NCBI RefSeq assembly: GCF_016808335.1
Contig: NC_053149.1
Location: 24,589,238-24,653,237 of the forward strand
Direction of reading: 5' to 3'
Length of the DNA: 64,000 nt
From: Panicum virgatum
Taxonomy: Eukaryota; Streptophyta; Magnoliopsida; Poales; Poaceae
The notes under the pieces were generated by a model that was not told where the DNA came from, did not search any database, and saw nothing but the letters and a program-made list of their open reading frames with translations. Shown in pieces: positions 42,745 through 54,665 of this stretch. The position numbers and the translations under genes are program-made. How positions within the stretch are numbered: the first letter of the stretch is position 1; each line of letters starts with the position of its first letter.

Positions 42745-43742
42745 AGCCAGAGCTGTTGGAGTTGTTCGGTCCAATGAAGTGAGCTTCCTCCTGACTGATC
42801 GGGCAAGAATTGCCCGTGTGTCTAGTTTCTCCACAAGTCTCACATGTCATGCGAGAATCCATAACTTGGTTGGCCTCCTGGTGTGGAGACTCCAGTCTCT
42901 TCATGAGAAGGTCCATCTTGGCAGCAAGCATATCGATGTTGTCGATATGATTGATTCCCTTGCGGGGCTGTTGCTGTCTTTCACCTTTCCAACTCTGGTT
43001 GGAAGCAATCTTCTCTACCAGCGCTTTCGCTGCTGCGACGCGGAGCAAAAGGAAGGAACTACCTGATGCTACATCGATGTGGTTCTGAGCTGGTGTGTTC
43101 AGGCCATTGAAGAAACTCTGAATAATCAGCCATTCCTCCATGCCATGATGGGGGCATGCTGCGATGTATTCCTGGAATCTCTCCCAAGCTTCTAGAATGG
43201 ATTCATCCGGGAGCTGTTGAAATCTAGAGATCTTACCTAGGAGGGCATTGGTTTTACCCACCGGGAAATATTTCGTCAGGAATGCATTGGAACAAGCTTC
43301 CCATATGGTGAAGTCTGCTTTGTTGGTGTAAAACCATGTCTTCACCTTGCCTAGCCAGGAGAACGAGAACAGTCGAAGATGAACATTATCCATTGTGGTA
43401 CCTCTGGGGTTGATGGTACTGCTCACTTCCAAGAAGTTTTGAAGGTGAGCGTTGGCATCCTCTAATACATTGCCACAGAATGGACTCGCTTGAACCATGT
43501 TCACCAGTCCCGACTTGAGCTCAAAGCCATCATTACCTTGGTCATTGTTCAGTCCAGTAGGGATGTGGCTGCTGGACGGGGCCGAGTATTGTCTGAGAGG
43601 TCTTGGCCATGGGTGGTGCTGAGACTGACAAACGAGGATTCCAAGTGGGTTTCTTCTGGGGTGGGACGACGCGGTGTCTCACAATTCCCCCAATTCTCTA
43701 AGGATTCATATCGAAGTTGGATGGTAGATCAAAATTGCTCAT
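42745..43742 (-). pseudogene. Gag of A (ATHILA/Tat type), C-terminally truncated
   Basis: It starts at about 43742 (MSNFDLPSNFDMNP), has a TAG shortly after, and reopens with the conserved core at 43504: MNMVQASPFCG, NAHLQNFLEVSSTI, LFSFSWLGKVKTWFYTNKAD, ILEAWERFQEYIAACPHHGM and EEWLIIQSFFNGL. A CCHC knuckle (CETCGETRHTGNSC) follows. Coding is cut at 42744/42745 by the end of C. Compared with B, roughly 1 kb between the knuckle and protease is missing, which is the part removed together with the end of C's 3' LTR. The core provides an unmutated reference for the TAG codon in B's Gag. Confidence 0.8.
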
Positions 43743-43870
43743 GCACTGCTCTGCATCGAATAAACGAGAGAGAGAGAGACAGAGAGAGCAATGGTAAGCC
43801 CGCTAAAACTAGCAGTGATAAAACAGTAAGGTTTTTCACTCAATTATACGATAACTTTGGCCAATTGCTT
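43743..43870 (-). other. Leader of A between PBS and gag
   Basis: A short non-coding leader with a GA-rich run (43766-43788). The equivalent gap in B is also under 150 bases. Confidence 0.4.
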
Positions 43871-43887
43871 TCCCAACAACGGCGCCA
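43871..43887 (-). promoter_or_regulatory. Primer binding site of A (tRNA-Asp-like)
   Basis: Minus strand TGGCGCCGTTGTTGGGA, 8 bases inside the LTR. It is the tRNA-Asp-type site with CC changed to TT. Confidence 0.7.
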
Positions 43888-43895
43888 GAAATGCT

Positions 43896-44763
43896 TGTTG
43901 GTGTCTCTTATGTTCAATCTGAATAGGTATTCTGCAAGTGCACAGAATTCATCGGTGTAGCACTTCACCTTGGAGTATTCCAGGGTATCGTGAAATCCTC
44001 AGGGAAGCACTACGGTAAAGTGTGTCGTAAACTGTAGTGACAACCTTTACTGAAGTTATCGACCGACTAATTCAGCAGGGGTAAGCCAGATAACTGATGA
44101 GATAAATGGTCAAGCTATGACCGCGTGACACACAGGAGATTCTATACCTTAGAGAGGTAGCAGCTGGGAGGACAACGAGCGAGAAAGGACTCCTGAAACA
44201 CTTCTAAACTACTGAGCTAGCCTCACTAGAACTAATCTAAGCTTCTATCTTGATGTCGGAACCAGGAGCTTACTTCGGCGGCCTAAGCGAAGGGCGCAGA
44301 CAGGGGTGAGAAGGGGCCCAACATACTTTTGGCAATCCTACTGCTATGAAAACACCCAAATGTGGTGAACTACGAGGGACGGACAAGGCTGTCACCACTT
44401 GCCGCCTACCACTGCGGTACTGTGGGGTGGAACACACTTTCTAGCTAGCACTGAGTCAGACACCATGTCTGCTCTCGGTACTAAGATTTCTCTTGAGGCC
44501 TTCAAGAGAACCCCCCTCAACCTAGTGAACTAACTTGAGTTGCACTAGTACGAGCGAGAAAACCCGTAAGACTAACTCCGACAATCAAGAAAGAGAACTC
44601 AACCTGAACTAGAGGTAAAACTTACTCCCGCAGGCAAGTACTAGTACTTGGAAAGGTAAATACTTGTGGAAAGTAAAGCTGACTCAAGTAAATAAAGAAG
44701 ATAACTTATATAAAAATAGTCAAAGGAAAAGATACTAGTACTTGGAAAGGTAAATACTTGTGG
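43896..44763 (-). repeat. 5' LTR of A, 5' half deleted, with templated filler
   Basis: It matches 14779-about 15620 of the 3' LTR and stops near 44734. The last 31 bases (44733-44763) are an exact copy of 44639-44669, and S coding begins right after. A short copied insert at a truncation point is typical of error-prone break repair. Confidence 0.82.
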
Positions 44764-45732
44764 TGCAGGAGCTATAGGAAGTGTCGCCAACAATCCTGGG
44801 ACTCTCGACGAGCTGACATAAGTCCCAAACTGAGCTCCTGCACTGAACGGTGGAGTCTGCCCCATAAAACTGGAAGTGAACGGCAGGGGCCCTGAGAACG
44901 GTCTAGCAAACTGAGAACCCACAAACTGTCCTGTAAACATCTGTGAGCCTGAAGCAAAAAGTTGTGGACTGGGATGGTACTGTGGTGCAAAGCATGGCGG
45001 AGGTCCGTTAGGAAACTGGTGAGCTGAAGAAGAACCACCTGGCTGACTCTCCAACTCAAAGAACATCCTCTCGCCCAGGTGGTCATACTGTCCAAAGTCC
45101 ATACCCTGGAAGGTCTCAATCATCTGCTCTACTGAAGGAATCACTGCTGCCTCGGGCTTTGGAGAGATAGGTGAAAGCGGTGGCTGTAGCTGCATAGCAG
45201 TGTGCATCCTCTTCTGGTTATCTCTCAACTTTTTGCTATTCTTCTTCTTCCTCTGCTGATTAACTAGAATGTCCCTCTGGTTCTTGATCATTCCAGCGAA
45301 GGTCCGGAACATACGCTTAAAAGAGGAAGAGGACATGTGAGGAGGGGAAACATCTCTACCCTCGTGAGGCACATAGCCTCCAGCTGGTGCCTGCTGCTGA
45401 GGTATATCCTTAGCGTGCTGCTGTGCATCTGCACCCTGGTCATCCTGTGGACCCTGATCATCCTGATCCTCCTCCTGAACCTCATCATATCTGCCCTCGG
45501 ATGGCACTCTCACAAGCTTAGGATGTTTAATCCTAAGCGGCTCATGCTTCACATCCATCCCGAAGTTCCTCCTAGTGACCTTCAATATCACTCTCATGAT
45601 ATATTGTGCATACCCACATGTCTTCAAGGGAGTCTCAGAAATGTGCTTGATCTCCTCCCAAATGAAGTCACCAACACTGAAGTCACTACCTCTTGGATCT
45701 AGCTGCATCCGGCTCATCAGATTCTTGGCATG
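44764..45732 (-). pseudogene. Env-like frame of S, C-terminal part (right of A, left of D)
   Basis: The minus-strand frame reads MSRMQLDPRGSDFSVGDFIW, CGYAQYIMRVILKV, an acidic Gln/Asp-rich stretch, and KRMFRTFAGMIKNQRDILVN followed by a basic KKKNSKKLRDNQKR. It ends in a Pro/Gly/Phe-rich tail until A begins. It is the continuation of the frame at 59732-60550 on the other side of D. The domain resembles the ATHILA ORF-1/putative plant transposon group, differing from those of A and B. The last codons in the present frame (below 44764) are A LTR sequence, so the natural C-terminus is lost. Confidence 0.68.
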
Positions 45733-46200
45733 TGTTGACGCTCACTAATGATCATTTCGAGGCGTCAACTTGATCAGAAAATCATGAGAGTTTGTATTTC
45801 TTACACGCATCCTTATCCAATAAAGTCCCTAAACCACACTTTACCTTTTAGAATATGCAAGTTGTGTTTTCAAGCTAATATGCAGGTTACAAGCACACTT
45901 TGGCTCGACATAAAATCACAGAAATTATTAGAGCACCGATTCAGGCTCAGATGGACCAAAAGTGATGCAAGAACCCAATTCAAACAAGTCAAGACAGGCC
46001 AACCCCAGCGTGGATCAGCCAAAGAGGCCTAAGACAGCCCACCAGAAGAAGTTGGGCGAAGTTGGTGGCCCATGCAGGCTGACCGACCTACCTGCTCGGG
46101 TGACCTGGCCCGTGGGCCCCACCGCCACAACCAGGGCACGTGGCGCTTCCCCACTGGTCCCCTACGTCGGTTGTGCTGGCTTCACCCCATGGCTCCCTGC

Positions 46201-46208
46201 TATAAATA
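46201..46208 (+). promoter_or_regulatory. TATA box in the D LTR
   Basis: TATAAATA within GGCTCCCTGC-TATAAATACAAGG, the same context as in the C LTR. Confidence 0.6.
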
Positions 46209-47002
46209 CAAGGGGGGTGGAGAATATGACACAAACACACACACTCCCCACACACCACTCACCTCTCCTCTCTTGCATTCCTTGCATAATCTTTAGGCTT
46301 AGTGGAGTTTAGGAGAAGTCTAGGAGTCATCGAGTCGCCTGTGTTGCTCGAGAGTCTGGTATGGGTTCATCTCTAGCTCTCTCTTGTAATATTCGGTTGT
46401 TTGTAATAGAATTAGACTATGGTTACCGATATCTGCTTGAAGTATATTCTGAGTTATCGAGTATATGCTTCTTGTCATGGTTGCATTATCATTCTATGCT
46501 TGCATTGTATGATTGCCCTGTACTGGAGATGGTTAGTCTTTTATTCTTAGAACTCTATCAACTACTCCAGTATTCGTATGATTGCTCTGTTATGATGTCT
46601 GTCCATCCGGAGGGTGGGGGCTCCGCGCGGGACACTAGAGTATCCCTTACTAGTGTAGACATGGTGTCTAGATTAGCTAAGTGTTGCTAGATGTCAACTA
46701 TACCCACGGTTTGTAGAGGTAGCCGGCAGGTGGTGACAACCCTGTCCGAGCCTTTTAGTAATCCTCTACATTTGGTAGGGGGGGTAGGAGGTACATAAAG
46801 TCACCGGAGTGTATGGGCTCCTCCCGTCACTTCGATAGCGATCGCCCTGTTGTGTAGTTTAATCTCTGACGAGCTAACCAATGAGAAAGTGTAGATATAG
46901 CTAGCCTAGTACAGCTGACTCGAGCTCTGACTTTTACCTTGCTCCTGGCCTAAAGCATCTTTTATCTTTCTTTTATCCGAGAGGGTAGTTTGTGTGTGTG
47001 TC

Positions 47003-50000
47003 TGTAACACCCTAGTTTAAATTCCAGTATTTAGTAATAAATTTAATTGGCTTTATTTAATTTTCTAAGGTTTATTGTGTTAGACTTGCATTTAATCTAA
47101 ATTTTTGTTCTATAAGTAATTAAAATCTATCATAGGTTTAATTTTTGGTTGTTGCATTCATGCTGGAGCATTGTTTTATTTGTTGAGTGCTTGTGTGAAT
47201 TCAAATTTAAATTTGAATTCATTTGCCTTGAGTTGAATTAGGATTAGATTTAGGAAGGAAAAGAAATAGAAAAGGAAAGAGATTAGAAAAGGAGCCCAAA
47301 CCCCTAAACCCACACCCAGGGAGCCCACTAACTCAACCCAAACCCAGCCCAAGCCACCCCAGCACTCAGCCCAGCCAGCTCGGCCCAGTCCAGCACCCTT
47401 CCCCGCGGCCCAGCGCCCATCAGCCTGGCCCGCTCCCTTTCCCGCTTAGCTCGGCCCGCTACCGCTCAGCCCAGTTCCCCTCCCCTCCTCTCCCGCTCGG
47501 CCCAGTCAGTCCCCGCGGCCCACGCTCACGCCCAGTGGCCACGCACTCGGCCTGCAGCCGCGCTTGACCCGCCCCGCCACTGCCAGCCCGGCCCCACGCA
47601 TCAGGGCCGTCCTCCTCCTCCCGCAACGCCCGCCCGCGACCCCCGCCTGGGATCTTGCCGGTCTTCCAAACCGGGCGCGCACGCCTAGGTTGGCCGCCGC
47701 CCTATAAGTAGCGCCCCGCGGACCCCCTACTCCCCACCTCGCCTCACAATTGCCGCCAGAACCCCACGCTACCCCGCCTCGCCGAGCTCCGCCGCGCAGG
47801 GCTCTGCGCCGCCGCGTTTACGGCGCTCCACCACACTCCAGCGCCACCGGAGCCGCGCGCTAGATCCGCCTGAGCCCCAGGAGGCCCCCCGGGCCCTCCT
47901 ACCCCGGCCGAGGCCCCTGCACCGCCGAATCTTCGCCGAAGACCGCCACGCCGGTGAGCTCCGGGCCACCCGTTGACTTGAGCAATTGCTCACCGCCGTT
48001 GAGTTCTGGGCCACCCTGAACCCCTGGCCTCACCGCAGGAGCACCCCGCGTCGATCTGAGGCGTCCAGGAGCCCGGCGCACCCCTCCCTCGACCCCGGAT
48101 GCGAACTCCGTTCCCCCCCGCCGCCGATCCTCGTCGCCGAGCACACCGCGTCGGCCTTCCCTTCAATCCAGAGCACGGTGAGCATTGCCCGGGCCCCTTG
48201 ATCCCTTTGCGCTAGATCCCGTAGGCCCTGGTGCGCTCTAGGCGCCCAGGCACCAAGTTCCGGCGAACTCCGTGGCCGCCGAGCCGCCCTCGCCGTCGAG
48301 GAACCCCGTCCGAGCCCCGAGCCACCTCCCTGTGGCCTCCAGTGCGTTACGCACGCCACGGCGGTGCTCCACGGCCAAACCGAACCCCGAGCGGACTCCG
48401 GGAGCGCCGGATTTGCTTACTCCGATGACCCCTCCACTGCGGAAGCCCTGTTCCGGCGGTCAGCGCCGCCGCCCGCGCGTCCAACCCGCCTCGGCCATTC
48501 GATCCGAAACCGACGGCCGAGATTAGAACCACAGCTGTTTAGATCTGAGCCTTTGGATCTAGATCCAGCGACCGTAATTCAAAGATACCGCTTCGCCTGT
48601 CACTTTTGCATAAGAGCCCCTGACTTTTGTTAATATAAACCCGCAGTCCTAGCGCGTTGAAAAATATTTATATCCAGGTCCAGTTTTTAACACTTAGGCC
48701 CCTGAGCTTTCCCAAATTAGTACCCGCCGTCCAGCCCTGGTTCTTTTGGGAGTTAGACCCTGGAGTTAACGTTTAATTGCGTTTAGGCCCTCGGTTTTAG
48801 CAGAAAAGTCCCTGGAACCCTGTTTTTCTTACAAATAAGCCCCTGAACCTTGTTTTTAGCCTAGATTATGCGTTTTAGCTCCGTTTTTAGCGTTCTTTAT
48901 GTCCACGCGATCGTTGTAACGCGTAGAATAGTTCTAGATTAGTTTAGTGTGTTTTTTTTATGTATTGATGTACTGTTTCTTAGTTTTTGTTAGTGTTTGC
49001 TTGTATGCTTATTATTGTACATTGTTTTGGCCATGTGTTCGTGAGTAGACGTTGATCCATCTGAGGAGCCCCAGTACCAGTACCCGGAGCAGCCATCTTC
49101 GGAGCAGTTTGAGCAGCAGCCAGAGCAGTACGAGGAAGGCAAGTATAACATGAACAACCTATCATTTTAAATACAATTTCATACTGCATTTAATACTGTA
49201 TGCCTATAAGGATTTCCTAGCCACTTTATATCCTTTATATATATCCTTTGGGTTGCATTTTAGTTAGTTGTGCTAGGTTGCTGCGCTATAACACATTCTG
49301 GTCCTTTTTAATTAAATTGATTAATGGTTTACTTGAATTTAATTCTGAGAGTGGCACTCTGTGTGGCTTGAGTGGCTCACTTCTCGTTAAAACTAGTTTT
49401 GTTAGAAACATGGTTTAGGGGGCCAGCACGGTGCTTAGTGCTTGGTTGGCCACTCTCCATAAGGACCGGTTCAGAGAGCGACAATCTGGGACAACAGCGC
49501 TACCACAAGGCTAGAATGGGATAGACTTGGCTTACTAATTAGGTCTTTTGGTTTGGAGTAACTTACCTGCGGGGCAAGAGTAGTAAGCTTCAATGGTCCC
49601 TGATCCTCCGGCTTGGTCTGTGCTCCTGTGCTTGTACCCCCGGAGGTGGGCCCCATCATCGCCGATCCAACTCTTCGCGGTTACGCCTTACCAACGAGAT
49701 TCTTTGTAACGGCCTCGTAGTGAGTCGCTAGTCATCTCACCTAAGGAAGTGTGATGAACCTCTAGCGTAGCTCACGACTTGTGGGTAAAGATGTGCAACC
49801 TCTGCAGAGTGTAAAACTGGTATACTAGCCGTGCTCACGGTTATGAGCGGCCCAGATCCTCCTTTTGATTAGTGGAGTTGTCTCCTTCCGACGAGGCAGG
49901 TGCCTCTCGGGGTTTACCTTGGTTTGGTTTGGTATGGTTCTCAGTAGTATCATGATTAAATTTGACTAATTACTATGTAACTGGGTTAATGGTAATTCAT

Positions 50001-50485
50001 CAACTCATAGTAAATAGCTTTAATAAAATTTTGCCAAGACTTAAAAGCTAATGCAGTCAGTCAGCCAACCTTAGAGCCTCATAGTTTGTGTTATACTTGT
50101 TGAGTACAAGTTGTGTACTCACTCTTGCCTCTTCTCTACTTTTTCCTCTCGGTTACTCTACTGTTGCTCAGTTCCTGCCGACACGAGGGAGTTCGTCCAG
50201 CGCTACCAGGACTACGAGGACTTCTAGGTGTTCGTCTCCCAGTCGACGTCCCTGTGGCGCCCTGCTTCAGCTTCAGAGAGCTTTTATCATATTTTGTACT
50301 TCGCTTCCGATGTATCAGACATTTTTGTCATTAATATAATAAATAACATTCGTATTCGCTTTATTATATCTTTTTACGTGATATGTGCTATATTATACTA
50401 TTCATTCTGTTGTATATACGTGTGACTTGATCCTGGCACGTATATGATTGCTCGGTTTATGTTCTTTTATAAACCGGGTGTTACA
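47003..50485 (+). repeat. T1: solo LTR of a Tekay/Del-type chromovirus
   Basis: A complete 3483-base LTR with TGTAACACCC...GGGTGTTACA ends, flanked by a perfect 5-bp duplication, GTGTC (46998-47002 and 50486-50490). There is no internal domain. This is the product of recombination between the two LTRs of an element that had inserted in the D LTR. It is the reference copy for the T2 LTR and the fragments in C. GC-rich frames at 47330-48530 are leader sequence within the LTR. Confidence 0.92.
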
Positions 50486-50761
50486 GTGTCACACTACCTC
50501 CTACCATATTATTATCTTACCCCTGTTTATGCATGAGAATATCCAATCTAGATAGAGTTCACCCACTAATCTATATATTCTCTCACTCACCGCCTTCCCT
50601 ACGGAAATATAAATGATACCCCGGTATACTCCCGGGTAAAATGCTACAGTGGTATTCCGTGCGCTTGCGGATTTATTCGTGGTTCATGAAATACTACCAC
50701 CCCAAATTGGCATCTGCGGGCGTCATCGCTGGTGGCGTTGGTAGGCGCCAACAAGCATTTT

Positions 50762-50780
50762 TGGCGCCGTTGCCGGGGAA
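50762..50780 (+). promoter_or_regulatory. Primer binding site of D (tRNA-Asp)
   Basis: TGGCGCCGTTGCCGGGGAA, 8 bases after the LTR. It matches the tRNA-Asp 3' complement over at least 18 bases, the best-preserved of the four PBS sites here. Confidence 0.85.
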
Positions 50781-50900
50781 GGCACAGAGTGAAATATATA
50801 GATAAAAGTTGTGAACAAAATCAAAATTGGTATTCACTTGCTAAACAGGCTAACTTGGCTTTGTTTTCTTGTCTTTGTTGATATGAAAACAGGGTAGTGT

Positions 50901-51116
50901 ATGACCGGTTTTGATCTACCGCAAAACTTTCATTCCGATCCAGAGTCACTTTTGAGGAGGACGCGAGCTCATCTTGTATCACCACGAAGATCACTCTCGG
51001 CAGTCGATCCAGTCATTGCATCATCGTCAGCTCCTAGAGCTATGGCCCAGAAGACACTCCGTGATTACTCTGCTCCGTCTGCTAACCAGGTCCCTACCGG
51101 GCCCGAGGTTAACACC
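50901..51116 (+). pseudogene. Gag N-terminus of D, cut by T2
   Basis: MTGFDLPQNFHSDPESLLRR opens the frame. Then come APRAMAQKTLRDYS and QVPTGPEVNT, aligned with the B Gag start (MTGFSLPENY, AMAEKTLREFS, VATGPNINV). After about 72 codons the T2 LTR begins (51117). The rest of gag and everything downstream in D is deleted. Confidence 0.8.
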
Positions 51117-54100
51117 TGTAACACCCGGTTTATAAAAGAACATAAACCGAGCAATCATATACGTGCCAGGATCAAGTCACACGTATATGCAACAGAATGA
51201 ACAGTATATCACAGCACATATCACGAATAAGACATAATAAAGCGAATACGAATGTTATTTATTACATTAATGACAAAATGTCTGATACAGCGGAAGCGAA
51301 GTACAAATACGATAAAAGAACTCTCCGAAGCTGAGCAGGGCGCCACAGGGACGTCGACTGGGAGACGAACGCCTAGAAGTCCTCGTAGTCCTGGTAGCGC
51401 TGAGCGAACTCCCTCGTGTCGGCAGGAACTGAGCAGCAGTAGCGTAACCAAGAGGAAAAAGTAGAGAAGAGGCAAGAGTGAGTACACAACTTGTACTCAA
51501 CATGTATAACACAAACTATGAGGCTCTAAGGTTGGCTGACTGACTGCATTAGCTTTTAAGTCTTGGCAAAATTTTATTAAAGCTATTTACTATGAGTTGA
51601 TGAATTACCATTAACCTAGTTACATAGTAATTAATCAAGATTAAACATGTCACTACTGGGAACCAAACCGAAACCAAGCCACCAAGGTAACCCCGAGAAG
51701 CACCTCCCTCGTCGGAAGGAGATAACTCCACTAATCAAAAGGAGGATCTGGGCCGCTCATAACCGTGAGCACGGCTAGTATACCAGTTTTACACTCTGCA
51801 GAGGTTGCACATCTTTACCCACAAGTCATGAGCTACGCTAGAGGTTCATCACACTTCCTTAGGTGAGATGACTAGCGACTCACTATGAGGCCATTACAAA
51901 GAATCTCGTTGGTAAGGCGTAACCGCGAGAGATAGGTCAGCGACGATGGGGCCCACCTCCGGGAGTACAAGCACAGGAGCGCAATCCAAGCACAGACCAA
52001 GCCGGAGGAGCAGGGACCATTGAAGCTTACTACTCTTGCCCCGCAGGTAAGTTACTCCAAACCAAAAAGACCTAATTAGTAAGCCAAGTCTATCCCATTC
52101 TAGCCTTGTGGTAGCGCTGTTGTCCCAGGTTGTCGCTCTATGAACCGGTCCTTATGGAGAGTGGCCAACCAAGCACTAAACACCGTGCTGGCCCCCTAAA
52201 CCATGTTTCTACAAAAACTATCTTTTAACGAGACGTGAGCCACTCATCCACACAGAGGGCCACTCTCAGAATTAAGTTCAAGTAAACCATTAATCAAATT
52301 AATTAAAAAGGACCAGAGTGTGTTATAGCGCAGCAACCTAGCACAACTAACCAAAATGCAACCCAAAGGTATATATAAAGGATATAAAGTGGCTAGGAAA
52401 GTCCTTAAAGGCATACAGTATTAAAATGCAGTATGAAATTGTAATTAAAGGTGATAGGTTGCTCATGTTATACTTGCCTTCCTCGTACTGCTCCTGCTGC
52501 TGCTCAAAGTGCTCAGAAGACGGCTGCTCCTGGTACTGGTACTGGGGCTCCTCCGGTAGCTCGATGTCTACTCACGAACACATGGCCAAAACGAGGCACA
52601 ACAATAAGCATACAAGCAAACACTAACAAAAACTAAGAAACAGTACATCAATACATAAAAACAGCACACTAAACCATTCTAGAACTATTCTACATGTTAC
52701 AACGATCGCGTGGATATAAAGAACGCTTAAAACGGAGCTAGAACGCGTATTCTAGGCCAAAAACAAGGTTCAGGGGCTTATTTGTAAGAAAAACAGGGTG
52801 CCAGGGGCTTTTCTGCTAAAACCGAGGGCTGAAACGTAATTAAAGGTTAGCTCTGGGGTCTAACCCGTGAATTTACCAAGGTAGGACGGCGGGTACTATT
52901 TTAAAGAAGCTCAGGGTCTAAAACGTAAAAGGAAGGGCAGATTTGGAATTATTTTTCAACTGAGATGGACTGCGGGTTAAATCTAAGAAAGCCGGGGGGG
53001 TCTTTAACAAAAAGACCAGGCGAAGGGGTACATTCAGATCTGGACCACCGGATCTGGATCCGATGGCTCAGGATAGACTAGATCCCGATCTAATCTCAGG
53101 TGTTGAGACGAGATCTGACGGCTGGGATCGGTTGGGGCGCGGAAGGCGGCGGCGCTGTCGCCGGAGCAGAGCTCCGCGGCGGCGTGCAGCTCGGGCTCGC
53201 CGGAGTTGGCCAAATCCGGCACTCCGGGGGTTGTTTTGGGCTGCGGTTTGGCCGTGCAGCATGATCGCGGCATGGCTAAATCACCTGGGCGCTTAGGTCT
53301 ACGGATTAGGGCACGGGTGAGTCTCGTCGCAAAAAGGGGGCGGCACTGCACGGCGACGCCCGCCGGCGTGCGGGGTCTGAGCAAAAGGAAAAGCCACGGC
53401 CGAGGCTAGATAGCGTAAAAGGAGCAGGAGGCCTGGGCGGTGCTCACCGGGCTGGGATCTCGACGGGGAAAACGGCGCAGGGGTGTCGACGGCGAAGTCC
53501 GGCGGCGATGAAGGGCGGTGCTCGCGGACAAGGGGGTTGCGGGGGTCCGCTGGACGTCCAGTCGCCACGAATCAACTCACGACGGCCCTGCTGAAGTTCC
53601 ACGGAGAATCAGAGAAGTCCAGGATCACCGGAGGTGAGGAATTGAGGCGGCGAACCAACTTACCCGCGGCGATGTCCGGCACTAATCCGGTTGCTGCAGG
53701 TGTCGTGGTCGATGGTGGTGGCCGCTAGAAGCTTCCTGGCGCGCGGGCGAAGTCGCGGCGGTGGTTTTCGGGCACTGGGGCGCGGCGGTGTGGCGTGGCC
53801 GGTGTGGAACAGAGCTCCTACGCTGGCAGAACAAAAGGGAAGGCGATGGCTAGGGTTGCGCGGCGCTGTGGGATGGATGAGGGTCAGGGGGGGTCTCGTG
53901 GTGGTTTAAAGGAGAACGCCGGGGATCTCGGCGTGAGAGCAGGGAAGGAAAGCCGCGGTGGTTTCGGCCGGAAATCCCGGTCGTTGCGCGGGCGCGAGGG
54001 AGACGGAGGTGAGAGATGGAACCGACAGGCGGGCCCGGACTGCAGTGAGGGGAGAGGGGCGACGCGCAGGCGCTAAGCGGGCTGAGGCGGGGGCGCAGGC

Positions 54101-54627
54101 GTGAGGAGCGCGTGGCGCTGGGCCAACCGCGGGCTGGTGCCAGGGAAAACGGGCCGTGCGCGGTGGGGCGTGGGCGAAACTTGCTGGGCCGCAGAACGGG
54201 GCTCGGCCAAGGGAAAACGGGGTGGCTGCTGGGCTGCCGGGGTTTGGGCCGGTGCGGGAGAAAAGGAAAGGGGGTTGCGGGCTGGGCCAAGAAAGAGGAA
54301 AGGGTAGGCCGGGCTGGTTTGCTTTGGGTCTTGGATTCCTTATCTATTTATCTAGGTTTTTTTCTCTTTTCTATTTCTAAACTTTTCTAATTCCTAATTC
54401 AAACAAGGTTTGAATTCAAATACAAATTTGAATTCAACCACACTCAAATCATTGAAAGTATGCACCAGCATGAATGCATTATCAAAATTTAAAACCTATG
54501 ATAAATTTTAATTACTTCTAGAACAAAAAATTGGATTAAATGCAAGACTAGCACAAAAATCCTTAGAAATTAAATAAAGCCAATTAAATTTATTATTAAA
54601 TGCTGGAATTTAAATCAGGGTGTTACA
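51117..54627 (-). repeat. 3' LTR of T2
   Basis: A 3511-base LTR with perfect TGTAACACCC...GGGTGTTACA ends, read on the minus strand and collinear with T1. The GC-rich part (53050-54300) corresponds to the leader-like section of T1. Confidence 0.9.
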
Positions 54628-54665
54628 GACCCTACCCCCTTAAAGAAATCTCGTCCTCGAGATTT
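54628..54665 (-). promoter_or_regulatory. Polypurine tract and upstream hairpin of T2
   Basis: Minus-strand AAGGGGGTAGGG (54641-54630) lies two bases from the LTR. Upstream is AAATCTCG-AGGA-CGAGATTT (54665-54646), a perfect 8-bp stem sharing the CTCG...CGAG core with A, B and C but with different outer pairs. Confidence 0.78.

Larger units (their letters stand above)
14779..44763 (-). mobile_element. A: ATHILA-type non-autonomous Ty3-Gypsy element inserted in S
   Basis: A comprises 14779-16751, 26145-30505 and 42745-44763; B and C are inserted in it. In minus-strand order it has a truncated 5' LTR (44763-43896), PBS (43887-43871), gag (43742-42745), protease (30528-29837), an env-like frame (28939-27323), a CT tract, a hairpin, PPT and 3' LTR (16488-14779). 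RT, RNase H and integrase are absent. The 3' LTR side has clean ends next to CTTAG. The 5' side is cut off by a deletion with filler, so no paired target duplication remains. Confidence 0.75.
45733..50753 (+). repeat. 5' LTR of D (interrupted by a solo LTR)
   Basis: TGTTGACGCTCAC...GGCGCCAACA. Without the solo LTR and one duplicated target copy it is about 1533 bases. The terminal inverted repeat uses 45734-45741 and 45762-45769. The last 200 bases are matched by the 3' LTR remnant at 59525-59726. Confidence 0.85.

Noticed and set aside
16489..43895. Interpreting the A LTRs as two separate solo LTRs
   Set aside because: One has a PPT and the other a PBS on their inner sides, with gag, protease and env-like parts of one element in the right order between them.
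47769..48633. GC-rich frames within T1
   Set aside because: Part of the solo LTR leader-like region; not conserved between LTR copies.
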